DNA from: Datnioides undecimradiatus
Taxonomy: Eukaryota; Chordata; Actinopteri; Lobotiformes; Datnioididae
NCBI GenBank assembly: GCA_008933995.1
Contig: WARS01000029.1
Span: forward strand, 11,541,107-11,605,106
Direction: 5' to 3'
Length of the DNA: 64,000 bases
This document shows positions 35,401 to 48,300 of this stretch, piece after piece; the stretch's first letter is position 1; each line of letters starts with the position of its first letter. The notes below the pieces were generated by a model. The model was not told the DNA's origin, made no database searches, and saw only the letters and a list, made by a program, of their open reading frames with translations. Position numbers and translations under genes: made by a program.

Positions 35401-38400
35401 TGTTTGTAGACGCAAGTATATTTAGGGCTCAGGGAGAGCTACAAATGAGTATGTGTATGCCGTGCGCGCTAATAGTGATTTTTCCTGGAAAAATGCCAAA
35501 TATCTGTTAGTTTCAGGATTAGCTGCCTTATTTTAAGGTTAATTTAGTATCTTTATGTTTGAGGCTGTTTGTTGGACATAACAAGACATTTAATGACAAA
35601 CCTTTTGGTATGCACTGGGCAATTTAAATTATTTTCTACAGTTCATGGCCCTTTCACACCGTGCTCTGGCATTTCATAGTGGTGGTGCTGCTGGTCAGCT
35701 CCTTGATGAACACTTGATATGCAGGGAATATAGCAGTGCTTCAAAGGCCCTAGGCTAAACACAGCTGTGGATTGAGAGGTGAGGTGATTTATCTGGAGTA
35801 TGCTGAATTCCTCTCATGCAGAGGCCAATGAAATGTGCAAGATATAAAAAAAATCAGAAGACAGTATAGTCCTTATAGTCCTTCACTTTGAAGTAACTCC
35901 TATGATGTCCGGTTAATTCACGGTTACACAGCTGAATTCACCCAGCAACACTGGCAGACGCTCATGTCGGATGAGAACCAAACATCGTGATACGTGTTTA
36001 TTCTGCTGTTTCTGCGCGAACTGACCGATGATGACTGCTGTTTTCTTACATGCTGCTGTGAACATGCCTCACATGTCTGTTTTCTAAACCTCTTCATGTT
36101 TTATGTCCTCTGGGCTGAGTGTGAATAATGCCTCAGTGGCTCCCATGAGCCTGCATAACTTTAAAGCATCTTCCAGCTGATTGTTTTGCTTTTATGCCTT
36201 GCAACCTCCCAACACATAATTCTATAAACTACTGTTATGCTTCATTACTGCCACAGGAACATCCCTAACATTAAATCTCACACTATTTATGTGTAAATAA
36301 ACATTTACACACAAGCAAATACTTTCTGGGTATAAATGTGATTTGGCTGAAGCTCTGAATAAAATCTACTACTAACAAGAGACAGCTAAACCTCTGAGCT
36401 CTTACTCTTGCCATTTTGAAGCTCTTTCCTCTCCTCCATTTATCGCCTTCACTCGTCTGTTACATTTGAGTCAGTATCTCTCATACCGTCCTGCTTCCCT
36501 GCGTTTTAAATCACTGCTCTTTCAGTTCCTGTCTGTGACACAGTCCCTGCTCCTCACCCAACAACATTCAACAGTAGCCATCCTCACTACAACCACCATC
36601 AACAACAGCAGCAGGATTTAACAAGAGTACAGTGATCAGATTTGGAGCTGACATATTTGACAATTAGTGAATTAACTGAGCTTCTAATTTAAGCTGTAGT
36701 TATGAAATAATGTAAAGTCATTTTAATCTGTATTTCATAATGCAAAGCGTTTTCACATCTATCTTTCTGAGGATAAATCAGAAAAACAGCAGCTGTTTGT
36801 CTCAGTATATTCATTTTTAAGATCACATCTGGAAAAGCAGCTCTGCTTCTGAGAAATGTTTAACTAAAAGTCCACTCTGTTATCCTCCAGTGGTACATCT
36901 TCACCCAAAAACTATAAAATCTGTTTATGATTATCCACTTATAAATATCTGCATATTCAGCTCACCCTAAAGCAAGCGAAAGTACTTGTCAGTTAAAGAT
37001 GTGAGTTTGGAGATAATTAACTATGTCCTCACACTGCATGCTGACCACACTGATCCACAATAATCCACCTGGGTTGAAAATTAACCTGCACATTCTAAAA
37101 ACTCCTCTCTGTATTCAACCAGTCAGTGAGATTTATCTTTTACTGTTTCACAAAAACATCACTCAGGACTCAGGACTCATAACAAAACTCTGTTAAAACA
37201 TTGACAGCAATTTCTGAGAATATGAACCTCACATTTTTAATGGGACACTTTTTAATAACTTTTTTAATAACTCTGAAGTGTTTCTTATTGACTTGCTGAG
37301 CAGTGAGTGGATAAATGATGCTTATCTGTGACCAGATTTATTTTGCCATTTTGCTGATGCATAGTCTCAGCCACAAAATCAATCAGCACTTCTGTATTTA
37401 TTACCAACTAAATAATAAAAACACATTCTGCCTCCAGAACAGATTTAATATTAAGTTCAGCCTTAAACCTCCCTGATCTCTTAAACTTGCATTTAACAGC
37501 AGGGCCATTGCTGCATTGCTGATTTACTTGGTTGTTTGTCTGAATTGTGCTGATCAGACTTGGCAACCTGAAACCAACAACAGCAGCAAGAATTTCCTTC
37601 TCACCAGCAGTGTTGTGACCTCTGAACTATAAAGTTAATGACTCTGAAGCCACAAGAAGCCAACGTAGTCACCATCATTCATCATATTGATACATACCAA
37701 ACTGTCAGCAGTCTGTTATGTGTCGAGCAATAAACTGACCATTTCTCAGTGGATGTGACATACAAGGCCGATACTGGTTGACAGATGTAACTCAAATATT
37801 GGTGCATAAGGGGGCATGAATCAGACAATAGGTGGCATATTTCACATAAAGTCCCATAAAGTTATCATTAGCTACTTGTCTGTCACAGCATATTAGTGAT
37901 TTTTGCCATAAAATTAATTAAACAATGTTGAAAAATACCATGAAGAAATATGAAAAAGAGCAAACAGCATCAACATTTCCATTAATACAGGTTTTCAACT
38001 TAATACATTTACCTAAAATACTTTTATTAGTGCAGTTCAAATGTTGGAAAACTCAAATTTGGAATTTCTAGATGTACGGCCTGCTATGGCCACAGGTGGT
38101 CATTATCATCAACAGCACACTGGAAAACATTTGAAAGGTAAATAAAATGAAAACCTAAGCCATGAACAGTGTAAACTTATCAGCTACCCAGTTTGTTCAA
38201 ACAGCTGTTAAAATCAATGAATGTAATGCTGAATAAAAACATGTTTGCTCACTGAGTTGCAGTTTATAGAACTCTTCCCTCTATAAATAAACTGCGATAT
38301 TAGCAGGGACCTTTTACTGAGCAAAAACACCCATTATCCCCATCAGTTAAGCCAATAAAACTCTGGCTGCATTCATCTGGTCCTGTCTTGACTGATTGTA

Positions 38401-41400
38401 GCCATCTGGTAGAAACTGCAGACCAGCTCAGGCTCAGGAACATTGATATGGATGATTTTATGAACACATCTGTGCAGTGAACAGTAAAATATTCAAGGTT
38501 TCGCCTTTGGCTAATTTGTTTAAACAGGAGCTCAAGCTTCCCCAGACTGCAGTGAGTCCACATGTTGTGAGGGCAGGTTTTTTCAAGGGAAAAGCACTAA
38601 TCACCACAACATTCACAGTCATTACAGGCTGGACTGATTATGGATCTGCAGCATGTGCTACAGCCCAGCATGACTTTAACAGATCAGTTACTAAACCTCA
38701 GCATGATGGGGTTTAGTTACTACATTATACAGGCAACACAGAGCAGGGGCCATGCAAACATATGGAGTATTGGTTACTTAAAGACACGTGTCAACAAGGA
38801 CATAGCTGGAGGTTTTATTCAAGAGCTTGAACCCTGCAAAAAAATCAACTAGGTGAATCGATGGAAAAATCCTAGGTTTCACATGTGCTATTCAGGCTTT
38901 TGAAAGGATCAAAACTGATGCAGCTGAACTAGAGATGTTCTTACCATAACACCATTCAGAGCAATTAATACCATTTTTTGAAGATCCTTCTGGAGCCACA
39001 AAGGCTTTATACAACTTGTCTGACTTATGCAGTGTCTGGAAACAGATCTGATCTGGAAACAGATTTTGATGTGTAAAATCGTGGGAGTCAACACTTTACA
39101 ACTAAACTAAATACATTGTTTTGAATGCAAGTAATCTAACAAGTAATCCTACATGTCGAAGAAAGACATGGAAACGTTTTTAATGCAAGTAGTAAGAGAT
39201 GAATGAAAGGTAGCAGCGTGAAGCCAGGCACTTAAGTGCCTGAGGAAAGTCCAGTCCAGCCAAATGGAAAATCTCTTCCTGACCTAAACAGCAAAATTAA
39301 TTTTGGTTGGTTGGTTCATGTGCTCTCTGATTCCTTGGCTGTCTGCAGTGAGGTCCTTGTTCTCATTTACACTGACATCAGAAAAGCCTCTTATGGGCTT
39401 TTTAATGCCATCTAACATCTATAAAAGATTGGGCCTTCACTTTAAATTAATGGACACATTAGTCACTAGTGCAGAAGATAACTTTCTCTGTAAAACATTT
39501 TCTTCATGATTACTATATGATCCATTAATACATTTTACTCAATACATAAATAGACAGTACTAGTCTGTTTGATATGGTTGCAGATTTCTAGATTAATCAA
39601 AGAATTGTTTGGTCCAAGCTCCACAGATATTTCCATATGCTCCTAAAATCTGAAATGTTGTCAGTTTTTAGTAAAAGAAGTTTATCACTGTCAGTGTGTG
39701 TCAGAGTAGAAAAAAAACTTCATTAGTGGCATTAAACAGAACTCCTACAACACTGGCTGCCTCCGTCATGTACATTTCACTTCTGCTGGAGGTGATCCAA
39801 TCCATTTCCACCAATCAAAGCAGCCTTTTATCATACAGTACATTCTGCAATTATCTAGCTGGCATGTGCAAGCTCAGGCCATTAGCTTCCATTTGGTCCT
39901 GTATAGGCTCATTGCAATTTAGTTCAGTCTCAGGTCAGGAGCATGAGACCTTTTACTGAGTCACTGTAAACTAAGACAGAAAACCTGGAAAGATGAAGAG
40001 CTACAGACAATCAGCAAAGAGGCAGTTCTTCAAGGTTCATTCTGAGTTGCTGTGATTTTGGACTAGTGATGGATGAGTGTAAAATATTGTAAATCAAACT
40101 GTCTTGTAGGATAGCTGAGGCTTTAACTGTACAACCTGAAGCTTCTTTTGTTTCAAATGCCACTAAAATCCCATTATATAAAATCTATTGTAAGTGTAAT
40201 TATAGCTTTGCTTATTTATTTTTCCCATTTATTTATTTATGTTATATAGACCCACTTATTATTGATTTTAGCTTCCATGCATCTACAGTGACAGGCTCCA
40301 ACATGATGGGATTGCTGAAGCTGGAGCAGCAGTGGTCCACCACTAATGGTAACACAATAACCAAAGCTGATGGCCTCCATGCACCAAACCAGGCGTCTGT
40401 TTTAATGTAATTGGTTTATGATTTACTGAAACACACAAGTCACTAACAGCCTTATACCTTACACCCTGTAATCGAAAACCCTGCCCTCTGTTCAGCACAG
40501 TGGTCAACTTTGATGTGCGATGGCCATTTTATTACAACTTGGGTGCATAGTTTCTATACCAACCTTTATTGATTTATCACTGTAGCTGCTCCATTAAATC
40601 CCAGTTACATCTGAGAAGCCAGAACAGTCCCTGTGTGCTTGGACAAGCTGCAAAGTGTTAAGCATCTCACAAGACTGAACTGTGTCCTCATAACATTTGT
40701 TGCCAGGGCAAACAGAGTTACTATGTAGGGCTCAAGTCCAACAAAGTACAAACACCCTCAGGTAAGCTGTCTGTAGGATGGTCTATCTACAATGATACAG
40801 CTTATCTTACTGCACTAGAAACATCCACCGTCCAATTTTCCTGCTCCGGGGGAATATCAGTCATCCTAAAACATTCAAATGTTTCCCGGTTGACAGACTT
40901 TTCCAGACTAGTGAAAGAGCCACAGAGCCTATAGCTTGATCTGAGGATAAGGAAGCCCTTTTTACAAACAATGGCCCATTCAGTGAAATCACAAAAAGAA
41001 CATGCTGCAGATGAAGGGAAACAGCATTAACTCTGGGTTGCAGCTGTTTTGTCCAAAGCACCCCCGGTGTGCACAGAGGATAATTCTCTGGGAGGATTTC
41101 CATAGAAACCACAGCATGAAAAATGCTTCTCTTTCAGTCATTTACTCAAACAGATTAGCTAACAAGCAATGAGCTTGAGCCAGGGTCCTGCTGGCAGTGG
41201 ACTGTGACATCTCCCCTTGTGAGGCAATTAGAAAGCAGCCGCCACTCTGTGACATCAGGGCATTAGTTGCATGAAGACGCTTGCGTGCCCTATGAAAGGT
41301 TTGGGCTTATAAAAACTGTGGCAAGGCAGTAAAATTGTTTGAATACTTTATTGAACCATCTGCCCAGAGAAATCCAAATTCTTTTGTGACTGAGTATAAA

Positions 41401-44400
41401 ACACAATGATTGGACAGTTGTTTAGTTTTCACAATTTTAGGCAGCCCCATGCCTCAAAGGTTACAGAAATGTGTCAGCTACCGCATGATTGATGATTTTG
41501 ATCCCTATGCTGTCTAGAAAAGTGAATGAGTAACACTTCCTTGCTGCTGCACAACATTTTCCGTCTTCAGTTAGACAGCAGCCAGCTTGTTCTGGGCAGC
41601 TCTGACTGGTCTGTAGCTGTTTAAATATGAAGCGCTGCTTTTCTGAGAAAGAATATACAAGGTCTGCAAACAGTATCTCATGGAAAAATAATGATTAGAT
41701 GATACTTTGTTGATTCCTGGAACAAATATTTTCTTTATTCCTCCCCTAAGATATCAGCCATTACTGATATCAGTATTTCTGGCTGCTGACTGCTGAATTA
41801 AGCACAGTTTTAATGTTACATGTGAAGTGATAGAATTACACATTACTAAATAAAATAAGTAAGCTGAGCTGTCACTAAATAATTAACAGCCTAGTATGGC
41901 TCCAAGTGTTGTGAAGCTGAAAAATAACAAAGCTGACAAAGCTACTGAAAGATTGAGAACCTGTCAACATGAAAGACTGAAAAAGGTTTTGAATATGATT
42001 GACATATATGATTAAAAAAAAAGCTCGTTCATAATGATGTCAACTGGAAAGATTTTAAATTACATGGCACTACAATACCATGGTTATGCACTCTTATAGT
42101 AAATGACCCAAAAAACATTGGTTACATTAGCATCAACAGATATTTCCCAATCAACGCAAACTGCACAAATGTTACCAACCCTAAAATACACATCGATCGA
42201 TCCATGTGTTCATATTAAAAATAAAAACTCCTACAAATATTTTTAAATATGTTGGCACATTCTGGTTTTACAGTTTAACACCCCTGGCCCAGTGGAACAA
42301 AATTTTTACTGCCCCTTGTATGTTTTCATTCACAACCCCAACCCCTTCTGTGTGGACAGTGACCCTTTTCTATCAATGCCAAAGATTTGGTGGGAAAGTT
42401 GTTTTTAAGAGTTTAAGAATCTGGACTGGTGCTCTTTAATTACATACGTAGATCTTGTGAATCATATATAAAACAGCTGATGCAAATCGGAAAATTAAGA
42501 TAAGTCTTAAACTTATATGTTTTACATAACTGGTCTCTGACACTGACCAGAGGTTAAAATCAAGCCTAGAGATTACTTTGCTTTGCTTTTGTCACTGGAC
42601 ATGAGACATTTTTCTAAATAAAGGACAAGCCATTTGTTCCTTTAAAAGCTGATCTGTTGAATTAGTGAGTTATCATGTTTATACAGCTGTTTTTCTCTGA
42701 CCTACCTTACCATCTGCACTGTCACAAACACTGGACTATCTTGTTACATTTTGACAGCCTGATCCTTTGTGTTATTCGTCCTCAGGGCTGTTGGTTGTAA
42801 GTGCAGAGAACATTAGGTTTCAGAGTTGTCTTTCCAGATTTCATGTTGGTTTCAGTGTGCCCTCAGGAGAGGACAAGCTGTGCACAGAAGTAATTCATTG
42901 TTTGAACAATTGCCAACATTCCTCCATGACAGCAGGGTGTAGAGGAAAGTAGTTCAACAATCCTTCAACAAGAGGAGCAGGGTTCAAGCCCCTGCGCTGG
43001 CAAACATCTGCCCTCTTGAAGAGAGCAAGGCACTGAACTCCTACTAGCTACAGAAAATGAGAAAAGTAAGAAGTAATTCCAGCAGAAACAAACTGTCACA
43101 GTGTTGTCTTCACATTTTGTCAATTTTTTGATCAACTGGTTCAATCAATACTGAATTAACATGTCCAACCACACTTTCCAGTCACATTTTCCATCTTGCC
43201 AGACTAGAGCATTATGATAACAGCAAATATGGTAGTTGATTTTTCATTCTGTATTTACATTATATTAATTCATTCTTTCAGTTTTACAAAGAAAACCTGC
43301 CTACATTTACATGCTATATATTTTATTCTGTGAGTATGGACTGTTTTTCATAACAACTGCTGATGTGTAATTATTATCAATATGTGTCATTAATTAAGTG
43401 CCAACATGAAATGTGACCTGTGGAGGTGGACCAGATGAAAGCTGTTCAAATCACAAACAACGTGATGAAATGATGGAAGAGAAGAGGCTGTGGAAGTAAA
43501 AGTGGTTCCTGAAAAATGATAAATCTTATAATTCCAGGAAAATGTTACCAGTATAATTGTCCTAATTGGAGTTATTATGTAAGTCAGTGTGAAGCATGGA
43601 AAATCAATTATTAGATGCAGGCAGAGTTTAAGCACGTGAGCAAACTACTGATGAGGAAAAACAAAAAAAACCCATAAATAACCTAATCAACGTACCAAAG
43701 TTCCAAGAAATGTTTTTTTAAAGAATCCAAACAAGTGAAAATATATTTGCAGAAAATCTGCCTAAATTTAAGTTAGACATCAAAACTTTTCAATAATATT
43801 ACATTTTCACCTTGCAATCCTGACCCTGCTGCTGTTAGCAGATGGAGCTGTCCGTGGCACTGACCCTGGTTCATTTAAGCAGTAATAGCTACCATTACAG
43901 TGAAGCTTTGGGCCAATGATGGAAACTGTCCAATCCTTAAGATTACTTGTTTGTGTGGTTATAATATACACCCTGTATGCTGTTTACTGTCTGAGTGTTT
44001 TGTGTTCTTCCTGAGCAATGGTAGTGTAACAGCCAGGACTTCATAAAAGTTTGGTACTGTTTGTTGATGTGTACACTGGTAGTGTGATCACTGCCAAAGT
44101 GTAGTCTGGTCTATTTTTGTTTGTTTGCTTATTTTGATTTTTTTTCCCCTAAACTCTGTTTAAATTATTTAAAGATTGCATATATACTTAAAGTACAGCG
44201 CTCCCCACAACACCTCTTTGGAAAATATTTTAAAATGTACACAAGTTTTGCAAAGTAAAAATAAATGCATAAATATGTATTGGGTTGCTCAGCAGCTTCG
44301 GTGTGACTCATGATTTGGCAGAGTTCACTAAAGAATCATTCACTCTGTTACATAAAGGAGGAGAGCTGGTTAAACTGTATATCACTGCAATAAAGTGCAT

Positions 44401-44730
44401 TATTGTGGGACTCTGGCAGAAGAGCATCATAAGAGTGTCATATTTAAGTGTTTTAGCCACTTTGGCATAAAAGATTGTGATATTTATTGCAAACTCAGCA
44501 ATACTGGCTGCCTTTCCTCTGACACCCAGCTCTGCTCGTTCACTGGAGCAGCTCGAGTCTGTGCCCTCAGTGTCAATAGGCTTTTAGCCATGACATGTAG
44601 CCAATTAGATAGCGCTGTGGGTGAGACCCTGAGTGACACCACAGAGTAGTTCCTACAGACAGAGAGATGTGGCTGCAAAGCAGGGCAAAATTAAAACATT
44701 ACATGGTACATGGACTGTACTAATTTTTTT
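35401..44730. other. Non-coding, gene-poor stretch
   Basis: 9.3 kb of AT-rich DNA. Only a tRNA-SINE-like fragment (42978-43050) and TTTA-type runs (about 40212-40242) stand out. ORFs are at most about 90 codons and unlike any family I recognise. Confidence 0.7.
42978..43050 (+). repeat. tRNA-SINE-like fragment
   Basis: CAGGGTTCAAGCCCCTGC looks like a polymerase III B box (GGTTCGANTCC) in a hairpin-like context. It is followed by CTCTTGAAGAGAGCAAGGCA and CTGAACTCCT, the post-tRNA pattern shared with other fragments in this window. No A box or full cloverleaf could be drawn, so it is not called a tRNA gene. Confidence 0.4.
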
Positions 44731-44789
44731 TCTAGTCTTTTGACCACTTAAAGCACATTACACTACAAGTCAGCATTCACCCATTCACA
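44731..44789 (-). repeat. Teleost 'CGCTTTGAGTGGTC' repeat, 3' portion, minus orientation
   Basis: On minus it reads GTGAATGGGTGAATGCTGAC, TTGTAGTGTAATGTGCTTTA, AGTGGTCAAAAGACTAG, matching the same family as 29131-29220. It stops 20 bases before the solo LTR at 44810. Confidence 0.6.
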
Positions 44790-44809
44790 AAAAAGGAAAC
44801 TGAAGAAAC

Positions 44810-45322
44810 TGTTATGTTCTGGTGACAAAGCAGAGACAGGAATGCAGGAGAGTTGAGAACAGAAGTTTATTTGTGGTTAAATAACAAAACCAGGTAGCTG
44901 TGGCTGAAGAGGGTGGCTAGCTCTGCTCTGGCAGGCGACTGGAGACCTGGACTCCCAGAGAATAAGGCTGGCACTGTCCAAACTCAAAAACTCACAGCAA
45001 GGCACACAGGTGGGTCTAGACAGATCAAAGAAAACCCAAACATTAGACACTAATCAATTCTGAAGCTGACTTCTTCCAAACTTACAGAGCAAAAGTGTAG
45101 CACAACCGACGAGACGGAATTATCTGGCAAAGTGGTGCAATCAGGGACGGGCTTTTATAGAAGAGTCGATGAGAGAATGGAAACGGGTGTGCGTCGTTGC
45201 TGCAGTCAGAAAGCCAGCCACGCCCCTTGTCCACACACTGCATCTGCAGGAAAGAAACAGGGGAGGGGGAAAGGGGAAGACACAGAACCACCAAAGCACA
45301 AAATGCCAACCAGAACATAACA
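44810..45322 (-). mobile_element. Solo LTR, minus orientation
   Basis: 513 bp beginning TGTTATGTTCTGG and ending CCAGAACATAACA, a perfect 13-nt inverted terminus with TG...CA ends. Read on minus it has a TATA box (CTTCTATAAAAG; plus 45150-45161) and further on an AATAAA polyadenylation signal (plus TTTATT 44876-44881) in the right order for a U3-R-U5 structure. No gag-pol sequence flanks it. Flanking 5-mers (GAAAC left, CAATC right) do not match, so the insertion may be old or rearranged. The superfamily cannot be assigned. ORFs of up to 78 codons inside it are not genes. Confidence 0.75.
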
Positions 45323-48300
45323 CAATCATCACAGAAACTTCTCTTAATGGTTTCCCTGGTGAAGGTACCATGTTCATTCTCAGCTTCAGCTACAGCTCTG
45401 GATGAGGTTTAAGGTGTACTGAACCTAAATTAGACTTTGTGCCATATCCATTTTTGTGATTTGTCTATTCTTCATAATCTGCTGCTATTTATTAAATTCC
45501 ACTTGTGTTTGCTGTCTACATCTCTCCATGTCTTTCACTAACCCCAGCGTCAGACTGTTTGGCCCATGTAAGTGGTTCTATGAGTATACTCAGTTTTCAA
45601 GAGGAGGACCAGGTAAGACTGGGGTACAGCTTTATACTCTGAGCTTTTACTTATAGTAAACACAGTGTATTGGAGGTGTGATCCACTGTATGTTTTGTGT
45701 GGGGCTTAGTCCAAGAGATTACTTTTTCTTTTCACAAAATTTTCTTTTCTAATCTACAATTATGCTTTCTTAGTTTGGAAAGTTTGATTTGTTCATAAAT
45801 TCTTGAATTTGGCACTAAATGTGTATTTCCCTTTTACTTGTGTTGAGGTTTTTCATTGTCACTATATGTGTATTGTCAGAGCAGAAGAAAGGATGTGCAC
45901 TAAAAAACACAATAGTGTAAAATCAAGACACTGCTAAAGTTTACAGGACTCATGTTCCAATATTTTTCGTTAGCTGTGTTTCTCCCTCCAGCCCCCGGAG
46001 AGTCACAGGAGTTGTGACACAGTTATGAAGGATATTTGCTGTAATGTTACAGTACATAGCCTGCTATAAATGTCATGTCCAGTGTGTGACAGTAGCTTAA
46101 AAAGCTGCCTTGGAGCTGAACCACAGGCATGACGTGTCTGGTTTGTGTGACTGCTGACCCTCGCTGACAGCTTCTTGGCTCTTTGACTTCACACAAGAGG
46201 GTCATTGACCTGACAACATGGTGGGCTGTGACAGAGGCTTTTCTACTCCATTTCACTTTGAGTATCTCGCCTGCTTTGGGAAAGGATTAAAGGAATTTAA
46301 GCAGCCAGCCGTCTCTGTTGATGAGTAAGGCCAGGGAATTTTCCTTTCCTTTTATAGTCTGTAAGTCATGAAAAAAATGGTAAATTAAAAATAAAAAAGC
46401 TCTTGGTGGAACGCAAACTTCTGCGCAAACAGCCATTTATCATTATCGTAGCTATAACTGAAGGAATCGACTATTAAGTTTATCTGCAGAAATCCAAGGC
46501 CCAGATCAACAACAACATCTGGAAACCCATTTTTGGTTACAGTTGAATAAGAAAACCAGCAGCAGACACAAATAGCAGACATATTAATAAGATAAGATGT
46601 AAAGACAAGTAAAAAGCACAACAAGTATTTAGGTACAATGGTTACCATCTTAGTTTAGTGCCATCCCTTGAACCATGCCACTAATCTGCCTAAAAACCAG
46701 ATAAAATAACTTTGACAACCACCTGTCTTAAAACACGAACAATACCAGATTGAGTTGAAATCATGAGAGGAAAGAATCTGTGAGGAGACTTCAAGGAGAC
46801 TGTGGCAGCTAAGATGGCTTGGTGCCATCAGGGTCCATCATCTATAAAGAGTTGCTGCAGGCTGAAAATGCATTCTCATCTATTTCACCATAACATCTAG
46901 CTAATGGATTCCAAGCCTTCATCCAAAAAATATAAAATGAGGCCCAACAAAGATGTCCAGGGTCTTTTCAATACCTATTTTAGACCTTTAAATTTATATG
47001 AGTATTGGAACGAGTAACCTTTTTACTGAATCATGGCAGCTAGGAAAAATATTATGGTTGCTTAATATAAAACTATATAGTAGTTTATCCTGGCTACAAT
47101 GTTGTCAAATTCACATAAGATGGTGACAGTTTGCTGTTTGTCTTCTAATCAACAGCTTAAGACATGGACACTAATAAACTTTTTATTCTAACTTTTTCTG
47201 TGTTGGACTTTCCTTTTTGTCCATAAATATCCAAAACCTACCTTGTAACCTACTGTGGAAGAAAAATCAGAAATGTGCAGCTTAGTGTTCACATATCCTA
47301 ACAAACACAATATTTGAAGGACACAGAAAAAAAACACACTGTAGTTCAGTCACGCGCTGAGCCAGGTTGTTCTCTTTTGTCATTGTTCCATACTAAGCAG
47401 CAGCAGCTTATACAGATGCCTGCCCTATATAACCTTGAGCTGCATGTCTCGAATGCTATATTTTTTCCATATGACCTGACTACATTAATCACTGCAAACT
47501 GGATAATGTCTGGAAATCTACAGTACATTTATATTCCTTTAAACAAGAGCCCATGGGCCTGCAGTGCAGGACTGTAAAAGTATCTCATTGTATCCTGATG
47601 TATGCTTCACTTGCTCCATCACAAATGGTAAGAATTCAACTAAATCAGTGATGCGCTAAAGGAAAGAAGCTTTTAAAAAGAGGTGAATACAATAAATTAA
47701 TATTCCTCTGACAGAGGATTGTCTTTCATCTGTAACAGACAAAGGAAGAGGCAAGCCAGTTAAGTTTCATTCTGTCCTCCCTTTGATTAATTACTTTCCC
47801 CCAGCAGTAATGCATCTCTCAGAGGCAAACAAAATACTCCATGGCTGAAAATTATGAGCAGGACTTTTTTGTTCAGCTGTGAAACGCTCCTGGATTCCTT
47901 CAGTGGTATGAAAACACTGATTCAGCTCTTTCATCTGAAAAGAAATGAAGTTTGTCATCAGATTCTTTTACAAATTGAGCTCTGTAATCTGTGATGTGCA
48001 ATCTGACGATGACAAATTGCAAACTTTATTGTTTCCAGGAAAAAGATGACATGGAAGAGAAAAGAATATCGGTCCATAGTAGTGCTAATGTAATCAGGGA
48101 GGGAGTCTTGTTTAATAAAAATCTTCGATGCAAAGCTATCATTGCTGTTGGGTCTCTGCACTTCACTCACTTCACATGAGATGATATGTCAATTAAACAG
48201 TACGATAGATGGCCAGTACATTATGTTTCTTCTTTAAATACAGTTATTTATTTTCCTTAGAACGACAAAAAGTCAAATGTGATTTTGGACTGTGCTAACA

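Noticed and set aside
42978-43000. Possible tRNA gene because of a B-box-like GGTTCAAGCC.
   Set aside because: No acceptor stem, no A box and no cloverleaf; it fits a SINE fragment better.
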